A stretch of DNA of 64,000 bases from the NCBI GenBank assembly GCA_019634635.1, contig JAHCBB010000023.1:1-64000 (forward strand), given 5' to 3'. Both the position numbers and the translations under genes were made by a program. Origin of the DNA: Verrucomicrobiia bacterium (GTDB taxonomy: Bacteria > Verrucomicrobiota > Verrucomicrobiia > Limisphaerales > UBA9464). The notes under the pieces were generated by a model. That model saw only the letters and a program-made list of their open reading frames with translations. It did not search any database and had not been told where the DNA came from. This document shows, piece by piece, positions 49,131-57,218 of the stretch (positions are counted from its first letter, which is position 1; each line of letters begins with the position of its first letter).

Positions 49131-49823
49131 TCAATCCGTGCCGCCCACCGGGGGGCCCGGCCAGCCGAAGTCTCCGACCAGCGGTACGAAGCTGCACGGG
49201 ATGTCCCAGACGACCTCACTGCCGTACCCGTGTCGCGTCAGGATCGCCAGACGCTGGGATTCGCTGTCGCCCACGGGAATGACCATCCGCCCCCCCTCGT
49301 CGAGCTGGGACAACAACACTTCAGGGATGCCCGGAGCTCCCGCCGCCACCGCGATGGCCTGATACGGCGCATGGGCCGCCCAACCGCGGCTGCCATCCAG
49401 GCACGCCACCGTGAGGCGATCCAGCCCGAGGGCGTCGAGCCGGGCCATTGCCCTCGCGGCCAGCGCCGGCAGGCGCTCCACGGCGAACACCTCGCGCGCG
49501 AGCCGTGCCAGCAAGGCCGCCTGATAGCCCGAGCCCGCGCCGATTTCCAGGACGCGCTCCCGGCCGGTGAGCCTCAGGGCTTCCAGGGTCCGGGCGACCA
49601 TGTAGGGCTGGGAAATCGTCTGGCCGAGCTCCAGGGGCAGCGGGGTGTCGTCGTAGGCCCGGTCGCGATCCGATGCGTTGACGAAGAACTCCCGGGGCAC
49701 CCGGCTCATGGCCTCCAGCACCCGCGGATCCCGGATCCCGCGCTGCCGCAATTGGGCGTCCACCATCTGCGCGCGCCTCGATGCGAAGGGGTCCGGACCG
49801 CTGGTCTCACTCATCGCATTCAT
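49131..49823 (-). CDS. pcm: Protein-L-isoaspartate O-methyltransferase
   Basis: Methylates L-isoaspartyl residues in aged proteins with SAM so that they can return to aspartate. The 230-residue protein has the N-terminal MVDAQLRQRGIRDPRVLEAM and VPREFFVN, the family motif LPLELGQTISQPYMVARTLE, SAM motif I RVLEIGAGSGYQAALLA, VFAVERLPALAARA and the post-II segment ILVTAA-like DAIAVAAGAPGIPEVLL (here QAIAVAAGAP), then LDEGGRMVIPVG. Start ATG 49823; ATG 49814 is three codons in. It is on the same strand as, and about 100 bp upstream of, the SAM riboswitch; both concern SAM, but the operon has its own promoter candidate. Confidence 0.93.
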   Translation of the reverse strand: MNAMSETSGPDPFASRRAQMVDAQLRQRGIRDPRVLEAMSRVPREFFVNASDRDRAYDDTPLPLELGQTISQPYMVARTLEALRLTGRERVLEIGAGSGYQAALLARLAREVFAVERLPALAARAMARLDALGLDRLTVACLDGSRGWAAHAPYQAIAVAAGAPGIPEVLLSQLDEGGRMVIPVGDSESQRLAILTRHGYGSEVVWDIPCSFVPLVGDFGWPGPPVGGTD

Positions 49824-49850
49824 CCGGATCCCAATCGCCTGGTTGGCCGT

Positions 49851-50783
49851 TCAATGGGACGGCACCGAGGGGCCGATGTAGCGGTCGGCCACGACGACGT
49901 TGTCGAAGCACACCACGTTGACCGGGTGCCGGGTCCATCGGTCCGTGACGTACGTTTCCAGCGTCAGGGCGTTGGCCCGGAGTTCTGGCACCTTGCGCCA
50001 GCGGATTCCCTTCCAATGGCCCTGGAGTTTGCCGTCAATCCAGAACGCCTGCTCCCCGTCGGCCTCTCCCGGCGTGTTGTGGGCCAGCATGAATTCCACG
50101 GCGATCCACCGGTCCCTCGGGATCAGCGGGGCCTCCGTTACGGCAAAGGAGTTTCCCCAGTGGCGGCCGTCCGGGGAGGCGTCCATTTCGTACCAGTAGC
50201 TGTAGAAGTTCCAGCGGCCCGGGGCGGGCCAGCGTCCCGAGTCCCCCCACGGTTCGATGGCGGTTGAGAACCGCTCGGTGCCGTCGGGCTTGACCCCGGC
50301 GCCCCCGAAACCACTCCAGCGATCCCCGCCGCGCAGCCCGCGGTTGGCCCTGAGCGTCACGAAGTGGTGCACATAGTCACCTTCGGATGCGAACCGGGTG
50401 TGGAATCGAATGAAGACCCGCGCGCCGGGCTCGAACCAGCGGGTCAACCCGCCCCCGGTGTTCCGGTCGAGGCGGGCCTCGACGCGGAGGCAGCGGCGTC
50501 CCAGGGCGGGATCTCCGGGATCCTCCCAGCCGAGAACCTCTCCTTCGGGATTCCGCACCTCATCCCAGCCGCCTCCCAGCGGTCCGGATTCGAAGTCGTC
50601 GGCAAACAGCACCCCGGGCGCTGCGGCAATTCCCACGTCTCCGGGGTGCCCGGCCGCCAGCCCCGTCCCCTCCGGAAGCTCCCGCAGCGCCGCCAGGTTG
50701 GTGCGAATGCCGCCTTCAGCATCCATTACGGCCGACAATTCCAGTGCCAGAAATGCCGCCAGCAAGCCGGGGGGGAAACGCAT
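49851..50783 (-). CDS. Secreted concanavalin-like (polysaccharide-lyase-like) protein
   Basis: A 310-residue protein with a signal peptide (MRFPPGLLAAFLALELSAVMDA). The mature part reads as a jelly-roll/concanavalin-like domain: VLFADDFESGPLGGGWDEV, RCLRVEARLDRN, RVFIRFHTRFASEGDYVHHF, WNFYSYWYEMDAS, WIAVEFMLAHNTPGEADGE, AFWIDGKLQGHWKGIRWR and CFDNVVVADRYIG. The pattern resembles PL14/alginate-lyase-like or LamG-like folds of secreted glycan-binding proteins; catalytic residues cannot be assigned. It lies 27 bp upstream of pcm on the same strand. Confidence 0.75.
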   Translation of the reverse strand: MRFPPGLLAAFLALELSAVMDAEGGIRTNLAALRELPEGTGLAAGHPGDVGIAAAPGVLFADDFESGPLGGGWDEVRNPEGEVLGWEDPGDPALGRRCLRVEARLDRNTGGGLTRWFEPGARVFIRFHTRFASEGDYVHHFVTLRANRGLRGGDRWSGFGGAGVKPDGTERFSTAIEPWGDSGRWPAPGRWNFYSYWYEMDASPDGRHWGNSFAVTEAPLIPRDRWIAVEFMLAHNTPGEADGEQAFWIDGKLQGHWKGIRWRKVPELRANALTLETYVTDRWTRHPVNVVCFDNVVVADRYIGPSVPSH

Positions 50784-51382
50784 GTTCAGACAGAACCTCT
50801 GCGGCGACCACCGGTCAATCCTCCCGGCGACGTTCGTTCCGGCCCGAAGGGGCGGGCGCAATGTCAGGGGTCGGGGCCGGCAGCGGACCCACGCCATCCT
50901 GAGGACGGTCCATCGGGTAAAGCAGGGCCTGGCCCGGCAAGTGAATCACTCTCCGGCCCCGGGGCGACGATGTGCGGGGCTCCGGGGATGCATGCGGATG
51001 GTGCACGGCCGGCCGCGGTGCAGGCCCGGTTTCCCTTTATCAAGGCACCAAAAATGGCGAGTTTGTGCCAGCCATGGCATGTGGAAGTCCAATCATCGTA
51101 GAGGAGCTTGGGAGGCTGGCCGCCTTGGCCGATCTCTACGAGAGGTCGAGCAACCCTATTGACCCGCTTGGTCAAGATTCGGGAGAGTGGGGGGATCCGG
51201 GTCCAGTTACCCGGGGGCGGAGAGCAACGGGGAGGAGCGCGTGGGCGAATCCGCCGGGCCGGGAAGGCTGGAAAAGAGAAGGTCGGTGTGGCGTTTTCCG
51301 GGACGAATGTTGGGGCCTGCGGAACTGTTCCCGGCTGCGATTCAGGCTCTCGTCTTGATGGCCCATGACGGCGGGACAGGGA
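50784..51382. other. Intergenic region, 599 bp, with possible coding remnant
   Basis: No full gene is supportable. On the plus strand about 51037-51175 read continuously as GTKNGEFVPAMACGSPIIVE then ELGRLAALADLYERSSNPID, with more protein character than the flanks, yet it has no start and merges into low-complexity text. It may be the remains of a gene lost at the edge of the toxin-antitoxin/ATPase island. Confidence 0.3.
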
Positions 51383-52570
51383 TCATCCGGCATTCGCCAC
51401 CGCTTCCTCCAAGACCTTCGCCAGTTGCCACACACCGCAGGCAACGCCCTCCGTGCGACGCTGGATCTCATTGCCGCCGTAGACCACCATCCCGGCATCC
51501 AGGATGTCCGCGGACCATGCGGCCAGCTTTCCGAATCCCGTGAACCATTCGCCCTGGATGGTGCGTCCAGACTTGATCTCGACCGGCAGCATCCTCGGCC
51601 CGCAGGGAAACAATACGTCCACCTCATGGCCCGCGCGGTCCCGGAAAAACATCAGGCGGTTGTCCCGCCCACGATTGAACCGGTGCTTGAGCAGTTCGCC
51701 CACCACCAGATTCTCAAAAAAGTTTCCGCGCAGCGGATGAGTCGCCAGCTGACCGGCCTCCTCAATCCCGCACAGATAGGCCGCCAGCCCCACATCGTGA
51801 AAATAGAGCTTCGGCGTCTTGATCAGCCGTTTGCTGATATTGGCGTGCCATGGCGGCATCCGGAACAGCACGAAACTCGCCTCCAGCAGGGAGACCCACT
51901 CCCGGGCGGTCGTCGCAGAGATGCCCGCGTCGCTGGCCAGCGAACTCAGGTTCAGCAGCTGGCCAACCCGGCCGGCGCACAGTCGCACAAAGCCCTCAAA
52001 CGCCAGCAGGTCATGGACCTTCAGCAACTGGCGCACGTCCCGCTCCACATAGGTCGCAAAGTAGTCGCGTAGCACCGAATACGGCGGCAGCGGGCGTTCG
52101 TATAGCCGGGGGTAAAAGCCACGCTGGATCAACGGCTCCAGACCCGGATCCGTGAAGCCTGCCGATGCCAGCTCCCGCACGCTCAACGGCAGCAGGGTGA
52201 GCACCGTCGTGCGCCCGGCCAGCGACTGGCTCACATTCTCCATCATCAGGAAATGTTGCGACCCGGTCAGAATGAAACGGCCGGGCGTCGGATCCTCATC
52301 CACCATCCCCTGCAGGTAGGACATCAACTCCGGTACCCGCTGAACCTCATCCAAAACCGCACCTTCCCGCAACCCGCCCAAAAACCCGCGCGGATCCTCA
52401 ACGGCAAAGGCCCGTGCATCCGGATCCTCCAGGGTCCGGTACGGCCGCTTTGGGAAAACCTCCCGCACCAGTGTCGTCTTCCCTGCCTGTCGTGGGCCCA
52501 CCACCGTGACAATCGGCAGCCCGTCCGCCGCCTGCAGCAACTCACCTCTCAACTGCCGCACAATTCTCAT
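51383..52570 (-). CDS. AAA_14 / DUF4143 ATPase
   Basis: A 395-residue protein of the widespread AAA_14-DUF4143 family. N-terminal P-loop domain: Walker A VVGPRQAGKTTLV (about 22-34), Walker B AVLDEVQRVPELMSYL, sensor segment RFILTGSQHFLMM and LAGRTTVLTLLPLS. The DUF4143 part contains a winged-helix (LNLSSLASDAGISATTAREW) and a PD-(D/E)xK-like strand set HDVGLAAYLCG, RDRAGHEVDVLF and PVEIKSGRTI, where Glu-Val-Asp and Glu-Ile-Lys fit a nuclease-type core. Members occur in many copies in accessory regions; the function is unsettled. The gene stands alone, divergent from the toxin-antitoxin pair. Confidence 0.92.
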   Translation of the reverse strand: MRIVRQLRGELLQAADGLPIVTVVGPRQAGKTTLVREVFPKRPYRTLEDPDARAFAVEDPRGFLGGLREGAVLDEVQRVPELMSYLQGMVDEDPTPGRFILTGSQHFLMMENVSQSLAGRTTVLTLLPLSVRELASAGFTDPGLEPLIQRGFYPRLYERPLPPYSVLRDYFATYVERDVRQLLKVHDLLAFEGFVRLCAGRVGQLLNLSSLASDAGISATTAREWVSLLEASFVLFRMPPWHANISKRLIKTPKLYFHDVGLAAYLCGIEEAGQLATHPLRGNFFENLVVGELLKHRFNRGRDNRLMFFRDRAGHEVDVLFPCGPRMLPVEIKSGRTIQGEWFTGFGKLAAWSADILDAGMVVYGGNEIQRRTEGVACGVWQLAKVLEEAVANAG

Positions 52571-52861
52571 TTTTCACCACTTTTTCGAGCGACAGTGCTA
52601 AATCAAGAAATAAACGTGGATCCGCATGTTCGTCGGTTCGAAAAGTATTCGCCTCAACTTCCATTCGTCCGGGAAGCCCGCCATTCCCCTCAAGGTGCGC
52701 CCCCGCGAAGCCGAACTGGGAGATCCTGCTTGCGGTGTGGATGTGGTGTGATGTATATGTGGCGCGTGAAAAAGGCGCTGAAGTATTCGAGCACGCCGCC
52801 GCCGCCGGATGTCCTGCGCGACGTTGTGGGACCGATCCCGGGAGGTGACGAGGCGGGGGGC

Positions 52862-53158
52862 ATGGTTCGCACCCAGATTTACCTGACCCGGGCCGAGCAC
52901 GGCTTCATTGCGGCCGAGGCGGCGCGCCGGGGCGAACCGATGGCGGCGGTGATCCGCGGCTTCATTGACGACAAGATGCGGCTGCCGGACGCCGCCTGGT
53001 CGGCCAATCCCATGCTGGAGCCCACGCCGCAGGATGCCGGACTGGAGCTGCCGGAGGACGCTGCGATCAACCATGACCACTATCTCTATGGCGCCCCCAG
53101 GAAGTATGTGAAGAAACGGGGGCAGTGGGTTGTGGCCGCACCGGAGGCGGGGCGCTGA
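52862..53158 (+). CDS. Ribbon-helix-helix type antitoxin (VapB-like)
   Basis: A 98-residue protein starting VRTQIYLTRAEHGFIAAEAA, the strand-helix pattern of RHH/CopG DNA-binding antitoxins (RTQIYLT then RRGEPMAAVIRGFIDD). The C-terminal half is polar and would wrap the toxin. The stop overlaps the start of the PIN-domain gene (TGATG), the usual order antitoxin then toxin. RHH antitoxins repress their own promoter, so autoregulation is expected. The frame is open upstream; ATG 52751 or 52757 would add about 36 residues and cannot be excluded. Confidence 0.82.
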   Translation: MVRTQIYLTRAEHGFIAAEAARRGEPMAAVIRGFIDDKMRLPDAAWSANPMLEPTPQDAGLELPEDAAINHDHYLYGAPRKYVKKRGQWVVAAPEAGR

Positions 53159-53568
53159 TGCACAGCCATCGGGTCTTTCTTGACTCGTCGTTTTGGATCG
53201 CGTTTCGCGATGCCCGCCAGACCCATCATGCCCGGGCGCGCGCATGCCTTGGGGAGTTGTTTCGGGAGCGGACCCACTTCGTGAGCACGCCCTTCGTGTT
53301 TGCGGAAACCCACGCGACCTTTGCCCGGTCTCAAGTGGTGCGGGAAATGATCATCGCCGATTTCTGGGAGAATCCGCTGCTGCACTTCGCGGAGATCACC
53401 GACGCCGACCACCGGGAGGCCATCCGGTTCCTCCGGCAGCATGCGGACAAGTCGTATCCCTTCTGTGACGCCATTTCCTTCGTGGTCATGAGGCGCCTGG
53501 GCGTGAAACGGGTTGCCGCCTTCGACGACCATTTTCGACAGGTCGGCGGATTCGAAGTCGTCGGGTGA
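53158..53568 (+). CDS. PIN-domain toxin (VapC-like ribonuclease)
   Basis: A 136-residue PIN domain with the acidic active-site residues of VapC toxins: Asp in RVFLDSSFWIAF, Glu in FVFAETHATF, Asp in YPFCDAISFVVM and Asp in RVAAFDDHFRQVGGF. The helix SDCxAxAxS is replaced by CDAISFVVMRRL, normal for the branch. VapC toxins are Mg-dependent RNases that cut tRNA or rRNA; the antitoxin gene lies immediately upstream with a one-base overlap. All catalytic acids are intact, so the toxin is likely active. ATG 53158 is chosen over an in-frame start eleven codons earlier. Confidence 0.92.
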   Translation: MHSHRVFLDSSFWIAFRDARQTHHARARACLGELFRERTHFVSTPFVFAETHATFARSQVVREMIIADFWENPLLHFAEITDADHREAIRFLRQHADKSYPFCDAISFVVMRRLGVKRVAAFDDHFRQVGGFEVVG

Positions 53569-53628
53569 ACGGCGGTGCGGTGGTCCGCTGTTTCCGGGAG
53601 CGCACCACCGCTGGGCGCCCGTCATCGG

Positions 53629-54567
53629 TCAATGCATCTCGATGGCGCAGCGGCCGAGACCGCCGCGAAAATAATGGAAGCGCACGTCGGGATGATCGGC
53701 CAGCAGCGACATGGGCACCGCGCTGTCGGCCAGGCGCCGGGAAATCATGAGGGCGGTGAGACGCTGGCCGAGGGGATTGTCGTGGGTGCCGGCATGCCAG
53801 ATGGACACCCGGTCGGCCTTCCAGGTCTCGACGGGGCCGACCGTGACCGCCTTTGTGGGGACCAGTGCGATATTGCCGCCGCCGCTGGTTCGGGCGTTCT
53901 GGGCAAGGGTCAACGGGTGCAGGTCCACCACCCGGGTTGCGAGTTTGCGGTATTCGGACGGCGGCGGCGGCTCGTGCTTCCAGCGTCCGCGACGGGGCAG
54001 GGGATCGTTGAACGCCCAGTGCTTGATGTCTCCCTGCCCACCCTGCATGACGGCACACCGGATGCCCGCGGACCAGGACTTGCGGTAGGCGGCGGTGTCG
54101 GACTTGGGGAAGTGAAGGTTGGCCTCGGGGGGGCGGAGGCGTCGCTCGATCCGGTTGAAACACAGCTCACGATCGGCCCGCTCGAAGCTCAGCGGATGGC
54201 TCACGGGAACCTCAAGACCCGTGGCGGCGTCCACCCACTCGTCCATGCCCCAGAAATGGGCGGCACCCAGATTGAGACCAAAGGCGTTTACCAGGCGGGC
54301 CACCAACGGAAGTTGCTCGGTGGGGCCGATCGGTCCGCAGATGCCGACCGGATTGTCCGGAGTGGCCTGACGCCAGGCCTCAATGTATTCAAGGGCCTCC
54401 GCCAGATAGAATTCCTCCAGCGTTTCGTACAGGTAGATCTGGAATCCCGGACGCGACAGCTTGGCCAGCTTCTCCGGCGTGAGCGTGGCCGCTTCGCGGA
54501 TCAGGCCGGCGTCGAGGGTGGTGTAGTCCCACCAGGTTGGGGCGATGGTGCTGAGGTTGCGAGGCAT
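53629..54567 (-). CDS. NagB-like (glucosamine-6-phosphate deaminase/isomerase fold) protein
   Basis: A 312-residue relative of glucosamine-6-phosphate deaminase. Recognisable pieces are AHFWGMDEWVD (the catalytic Asp of NMDEY), the loop GQGDIKHWAFNDP (matching GxGxxGHIAFNEP, with the catalytic His), ALVPTKAVTVGPVETWKA, and VPMSLLADHPDVRFHYF at the end. The N-terminal 60 residues are extra. The substrate-phosphate loop of NagB is poorly matched, so an unphosphorylated or different amino sugar is possible. It is the last gene of a four-gene unit, 4 bp after the PIG-L deacetylase gene, which fits deacetylation followed by deamination. Confidence 0.82.
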   Translation of the reverse strand: MPRNLSTIAPTWWDYTTLDAGLIREAATLTPEKLAKLSRPGFQIYLYETLEEFYLAEALEYIEAWRQATPDNPVGICGPIGPTEQLPLVARLVNAFGLNLGAAHFWGMDEWVDAATGLEVPVSHPLSFERADRELCFNRIERRLRPPEANLHFPKSDTAAYRKSWSAGIRCAVMQGGQGDIKHWAFNDPLPRRGRWKHEPPPPSEYRKLATRVVDLHPLTLAQNARTSGGGNIALVPTKAVTVGPVETWKADRVSIWHAGTHDNPLGQRLTALMISRRLADSAVPMSLLADHPDVRFHYFRGGLGRCAIEMH

Positions 54568-54571
54568 GGGA

Positions 54572-55399
54572 TCAGAGGGCCGGGGGTTGGAAACTGGAGG
54601 CCGGACGCTGGGGGCGGGGAGTGACGAATTCCTGAAGCGCGTTGGCGAGGGGATCGTCATCGTGGGCGCTGTAGCCGAGGTGCAGGCGACGGCGCCAGCC
54701 CTCGGCGTGCTCGAACCTGCCGGACAACCGGCCGACACGCCGGGAGAATTCCTCCATCGCCCCTAGGTGGCTGTCCATGCCTTGCGAGGCGTCCAGCCAC
54801 GCCTTCTGGCTGCGATGACAATCCAAAGCCGCCCGTTTCGCCTCATGCACGCCGGCGGTGTCCACGAACAGGTCGGGCAGAACTGCCTCCCTCAGGGGCG
54901 TCACCAACCCGTGGGGCATTGCGTGGTAGATCGTGACGTCCTGTTCGACGTGGGTGTGACCCGGCTCGGTCCAGAAGTTGGGCATGCCGCGGGCAAAGGC
55001 CGCGGTGACCGCGAGGCGGCAGGTGACGATGTGGTCCTCCATGTAGTCCACCGGGGAATGCGTGAGCAGGATGCGGGGTTGGACGGACCGGATGATGCCG
55101 GCGGCGCGGCGGAGGTTTGGGACGGTGTAGAGGATCTCCAGATCGTCGCAGAACGGTGCATGCCAGGTGGCACCCAGCCGGGCGGAGGCCTCGCGGGCCT
55201 CCGCCTCGCGGGTGCGCCGGGTGTCCGCGGCGGAGAGCGTCAGACTCCCCAGGTTGCCGGAGGACAGGTTGCAATAGTGAAGATCCCAGCCGGCGGCCTG
55301 GAGGCGGAGCAGGGTGCCGGCGAACAGGAACTCAATGTCGTCGGGATGCGCGGCGAGGGCGAGGACGGCGGGCATGCGGCTCAGGGGAGCTGGGGTCAT
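54572..55399 (-). CDS. PIG-L family deacetylase
   Basis: A 275-residue zinc-dependent N-deacetylase of the LmbE/PIG-L family. The zinc and catalytic motif is ALAAHPDDIEFLFAG (HPDD), with LSSGNLGS after it, REAEAREASARLG in helix 3, and HSPVDYMEDHIVTCRLA supplying the third zinc His (HxxH). Such enzymes remove acetyl groups from GlcNAc-type sugars (MshB, BshB, GlcNAc-PI). Its ATG overlaps the stop of the Gfo/Idh/MocA gene by 4 bp, and the NagB-like gene follows after 4 bp, so it is translationally coupled in an amino-sugar operon. Confidence 0.92.
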   Translation of the reverse strand: MTPAPLSRMPAVLALAAHPDDIEFLFAGTLLRLQAAGWDLHYCNLSSGNLGSLTLSAADTRRTREAEAREASARLGATWHAPFCDDLEILYTVPNLRRAAGIIRSVQPRILLTHSPVDYMEDHIVTCRLAVTAAFARGMPNFWTEPGHTHVEQDVTIYHAMPHGLVTPLREAVLPDLFVDTAGVHEAKRAALDCHRSQKAWLDASQGMDSHLGAMEEFSRRVGRLSGRFEHAEGWRRRLHLGYSAHDDDPLANALQEFVTPRPQRPASSFQPPAL

Positions 55400-56421
55400 C
55401 CGATCCGGACCGGTCTGCCGGTCGCCGCGGACTCGTCGGCGGCGAAGAGGATCTCGTGCGTCTTCAGCGCGTCCCGGAAGCTCGTCAGGGGCATCTCCTC
55501 GCCCCGCTCGATGGCGGCGAAGAACGCGGTGAACTGCGTCTGATACGGATGATCGCTCACGTCGCCCGAATCGAGCATCTTCATGGACAGCTCGCTCCAT
55601 TGGTGGCGGTGGGTGGCGAGCTTGTTCGAGTGGAACTTCCGGTCGAGCAGGCTGCCTTCGCTGCCCACCAGGTGGGTGTGGAAATAGTACGGTTGCAGGC
55701 AATCCACGATCGCGGCGCACTTGCCCACCTGGCCCCCCTTGAACTTGAGGAGGCTGACGCTGGTGGTGGGGTATTCGTAGGCCTCAAAGATCGGGCTGCG
55801 GGATCGGGTGTCGTAGCTGGTCACCTCGGCGACGTCCGTACCCAGACAAAGCAGCAGCGCGTCCAGGGCGTGGCATCCGGCAGTCAGGAGCGCGCTGCCG
55901 CCGGCATCCTTGCGCGTGTTCCAGCGGAACTGTCCGTACCACGGTCCGATGCCGTGGTAGTAGTCCACCTCCCCGTAGTGCAGGGCCCCGAGCAACCCCT
56001 GGTCCAGGACCGCCCTGGTGACCAGGAACTGGCTGGACCAACGACACTCGAAGCAGACGCAGCTTTTGACGCCTGCATCGCGAATGGCGCGATCCATGGT
56101 GAGGCAATCCGCCCAGGAGAGCGCCAGTGGCTTCTCGATGATCACGTGCTTCCCCGCCTGCGCCGCCGCCACCGTGTGGCGGGCGTGTTCCTGCGGGTAG
56201 CTGCAGATGCTCACCACGTCGAGCGAGGCATCGGAAAGCATCTGATCGAGGTCGTCGTAGCCCCGGATCGGGCTGCCGTAGCGTGCGGACAGCGCGGCAT
56301 CATCGAGGGGGCGGGACGAATGGATGGCGGTCACCCGGGCCCGGCCGGTGGCGTTGATGGCCGGGATGTGCGCGCTGGCGACCCATCCGTGACCGATGAC
56401 GCCGACATTGAGGGGTTTCAT
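55396..56421 (-). CDS. Gfo/Idh/MocA family oxidoreductase
   Basis: A 341-residue NAD(P)-dependent sugar oxidoreductase without signal peptide. Rossmann loop: VGVIGHGWVASAHIPAI; then DLDQMLSDASLDVVSIC and the family motif HVIIEKPLALSWADC with the EKP lysine. The C-terminal domain begins FECRWSSQF and includes TAGCHALDALLLCLG, where His is the usual catalytic candidate. It could oxidise the 3-OH of an N-acetylated sugar ahead of deacetylation and deamination by the next two gene products; the substrate is inferred from context only. It lies 48 bp after the ABM-domain gene. Confidence 0.9.
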   Translation of the reverse strand: MKPLNVGVIGHGWVASAHIPAINATGRARVTAIHSSRPLDDAALSARYGSPIRGYDDLDQMLSDASLDVVSICSYPQEHARHTVAAAQAGKHVIIEKPLALSWADCLTMDRAIRDAGVKSCVCFECRWSSQFLVTRAVLDQGLLGALHYGEVDYYHGIGPWYGQFRWNTRKDAGGSALLTAGCHALDALLLCLGTDVAEVTSYDTRSRSPIFEAYEYPTTSVSLLKFKGGQVGKCAAIVDCLQPYYFHTHLVGSEGSLLDRKFHSNKLATHRHQWSELSMKMLDSGDVSDHPYQTQFTAFFAAIERGEEMPLTSFRDALKTHEILFAADESAATGRPVRIG

Positions 56422-56469
56422 GAAGGGGACGGGTGCGTGAGGTGTGCGGAAAGCCGTGTGACGGACCGG

Positions 56470-56829
56470 TCACCGCTGCAGGCCGCATTCCCAGAGGAAC
56501 CACGCGGGCTGAAAGGGGCCGAGCGGCGCGCGCAGGCACTCCAGTTCCGCGGCAGGGCCATGGAGTTCGAGGCGGATCAAGTCCGAGACGCCCAGCAGTT
56601 GCTGGAGCAGTTCACCCACGTTCTCCAGATGGGCCAAGGCAGCAGCGCCGCTCACATAGCCCTCGCGGCAGAAAACCACGTCGTCCTGCAGGGTGAACTC
56701 GTAGTAGCGGCACCCGGATTCCGATGCGGTGCGCTGGACAAACGCCGGCAGAAGCGCGCGCACGGCGTCCCGTTTGCCGGGATGGGCCTTGAAGTAGGGG
56801 TGAATGGTGACCAGCGCCGTGGAATTCAT
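56470..56829 (-). CDS. Antibiotic biosynthesis monooxygenase (ABM) domain protein
   Basis: A 119-residue dimeric ferredoxin-like alpha+beta barrel protein. The ABM pattern is clear: ALVTIHPYFKAHPGKRDAVR, LLPAFVQRTASESGCRYYEF, VFCREGYVSGAAALAHLENV. The C-terminal tail (PAWFLWECGLQR) is unusual. Members include heme-free monooxygenases, quinol oxidases (YgiN) and many proteins of unknown role that accompany sugar oxidoreductases. It is the first gene of the four-gene unit and the open frame upstream of ATG 56829 lacks family similarity. Confidence 0.85.
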   Translation of the reverse strand: MNSTALVTIHPYFKAHPGKRDAVRALLPAFVQRTASESGCRYYEFTLQDDVVFCREGYVSGAAALAHLENVGELLQQLLGVSDLIRLELHGPAAELECLRAPLGPFQPAWFLWECGLQR

Positions 56830-56895
56830 GATGCGGCGGGAGGATTCCAGAGATCGGCCCCCGGGTGCAACGTCGCGGCGTGTTTGAGGGCGGGC

Positions 56896-57203
56896 GACGG
56901 CGAGTGCGGGAAGCGCCACCACCCCGGCATTTCCCCCAATCCCAGCAACGACTCCACGCGGCTGGCGCGGAAGTTTCGGACGTGCAGGAGCCCGCCCCTA
57001 CCCATTGGTAGGGGCGCGTTCCATCCGCGACCCTGATCAGATCCGGCGTGCCCGTGGGCGAGCGACTGGGAACGCGGGAAGTACCGCCGCCCCGGTGCTT
57101 CCCCCGATCCCCGCGGCGACTTCGCGCGGCTGGCGGCGGAAGTATGGGACGTGCGGGAGCCCATCCCTACCCATCGGGATCAGGTCCGCCGTGCCCGTGG
57201 CTA
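56896..57203. repeat. Two degenerate copies of a ~168-bp repeat in a non-coding gap
   Basis: Blocks GCGGGAAG(C/T)(G/A)CC(A/G)CC recur at 56906 and 57074. The rest aligns: CCCGG(C/T)(A/G)(T/C)TTCCCCC, CGCGGCTGGCG, GGACGTGC(A/G)GGAGCCC, CCTACCCAT and C(C/G)TGCCCGTGG. Copy 2 lacks about 25 bp. Each copy holds CCTACCC next to a GGTAGGG-like complement (strong in copy 1: CCCCTACCCATTGGTAGGGG, a 20-base hairpin). The 389-bp gap containing it has no gene. It resembles dispersed verrucomicrobial repeats but is different from the array at 1-375. Confidence 0.7.
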
Positions 57204-57218
57204 GTCCTTGGGGTCAGG

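Noticed and set aside
50864..51358. Small open frames on both strands of the 599-bp gap
   Set aside because: None has a supported start, family motif or consistent composition; kept only as a possible remnant.
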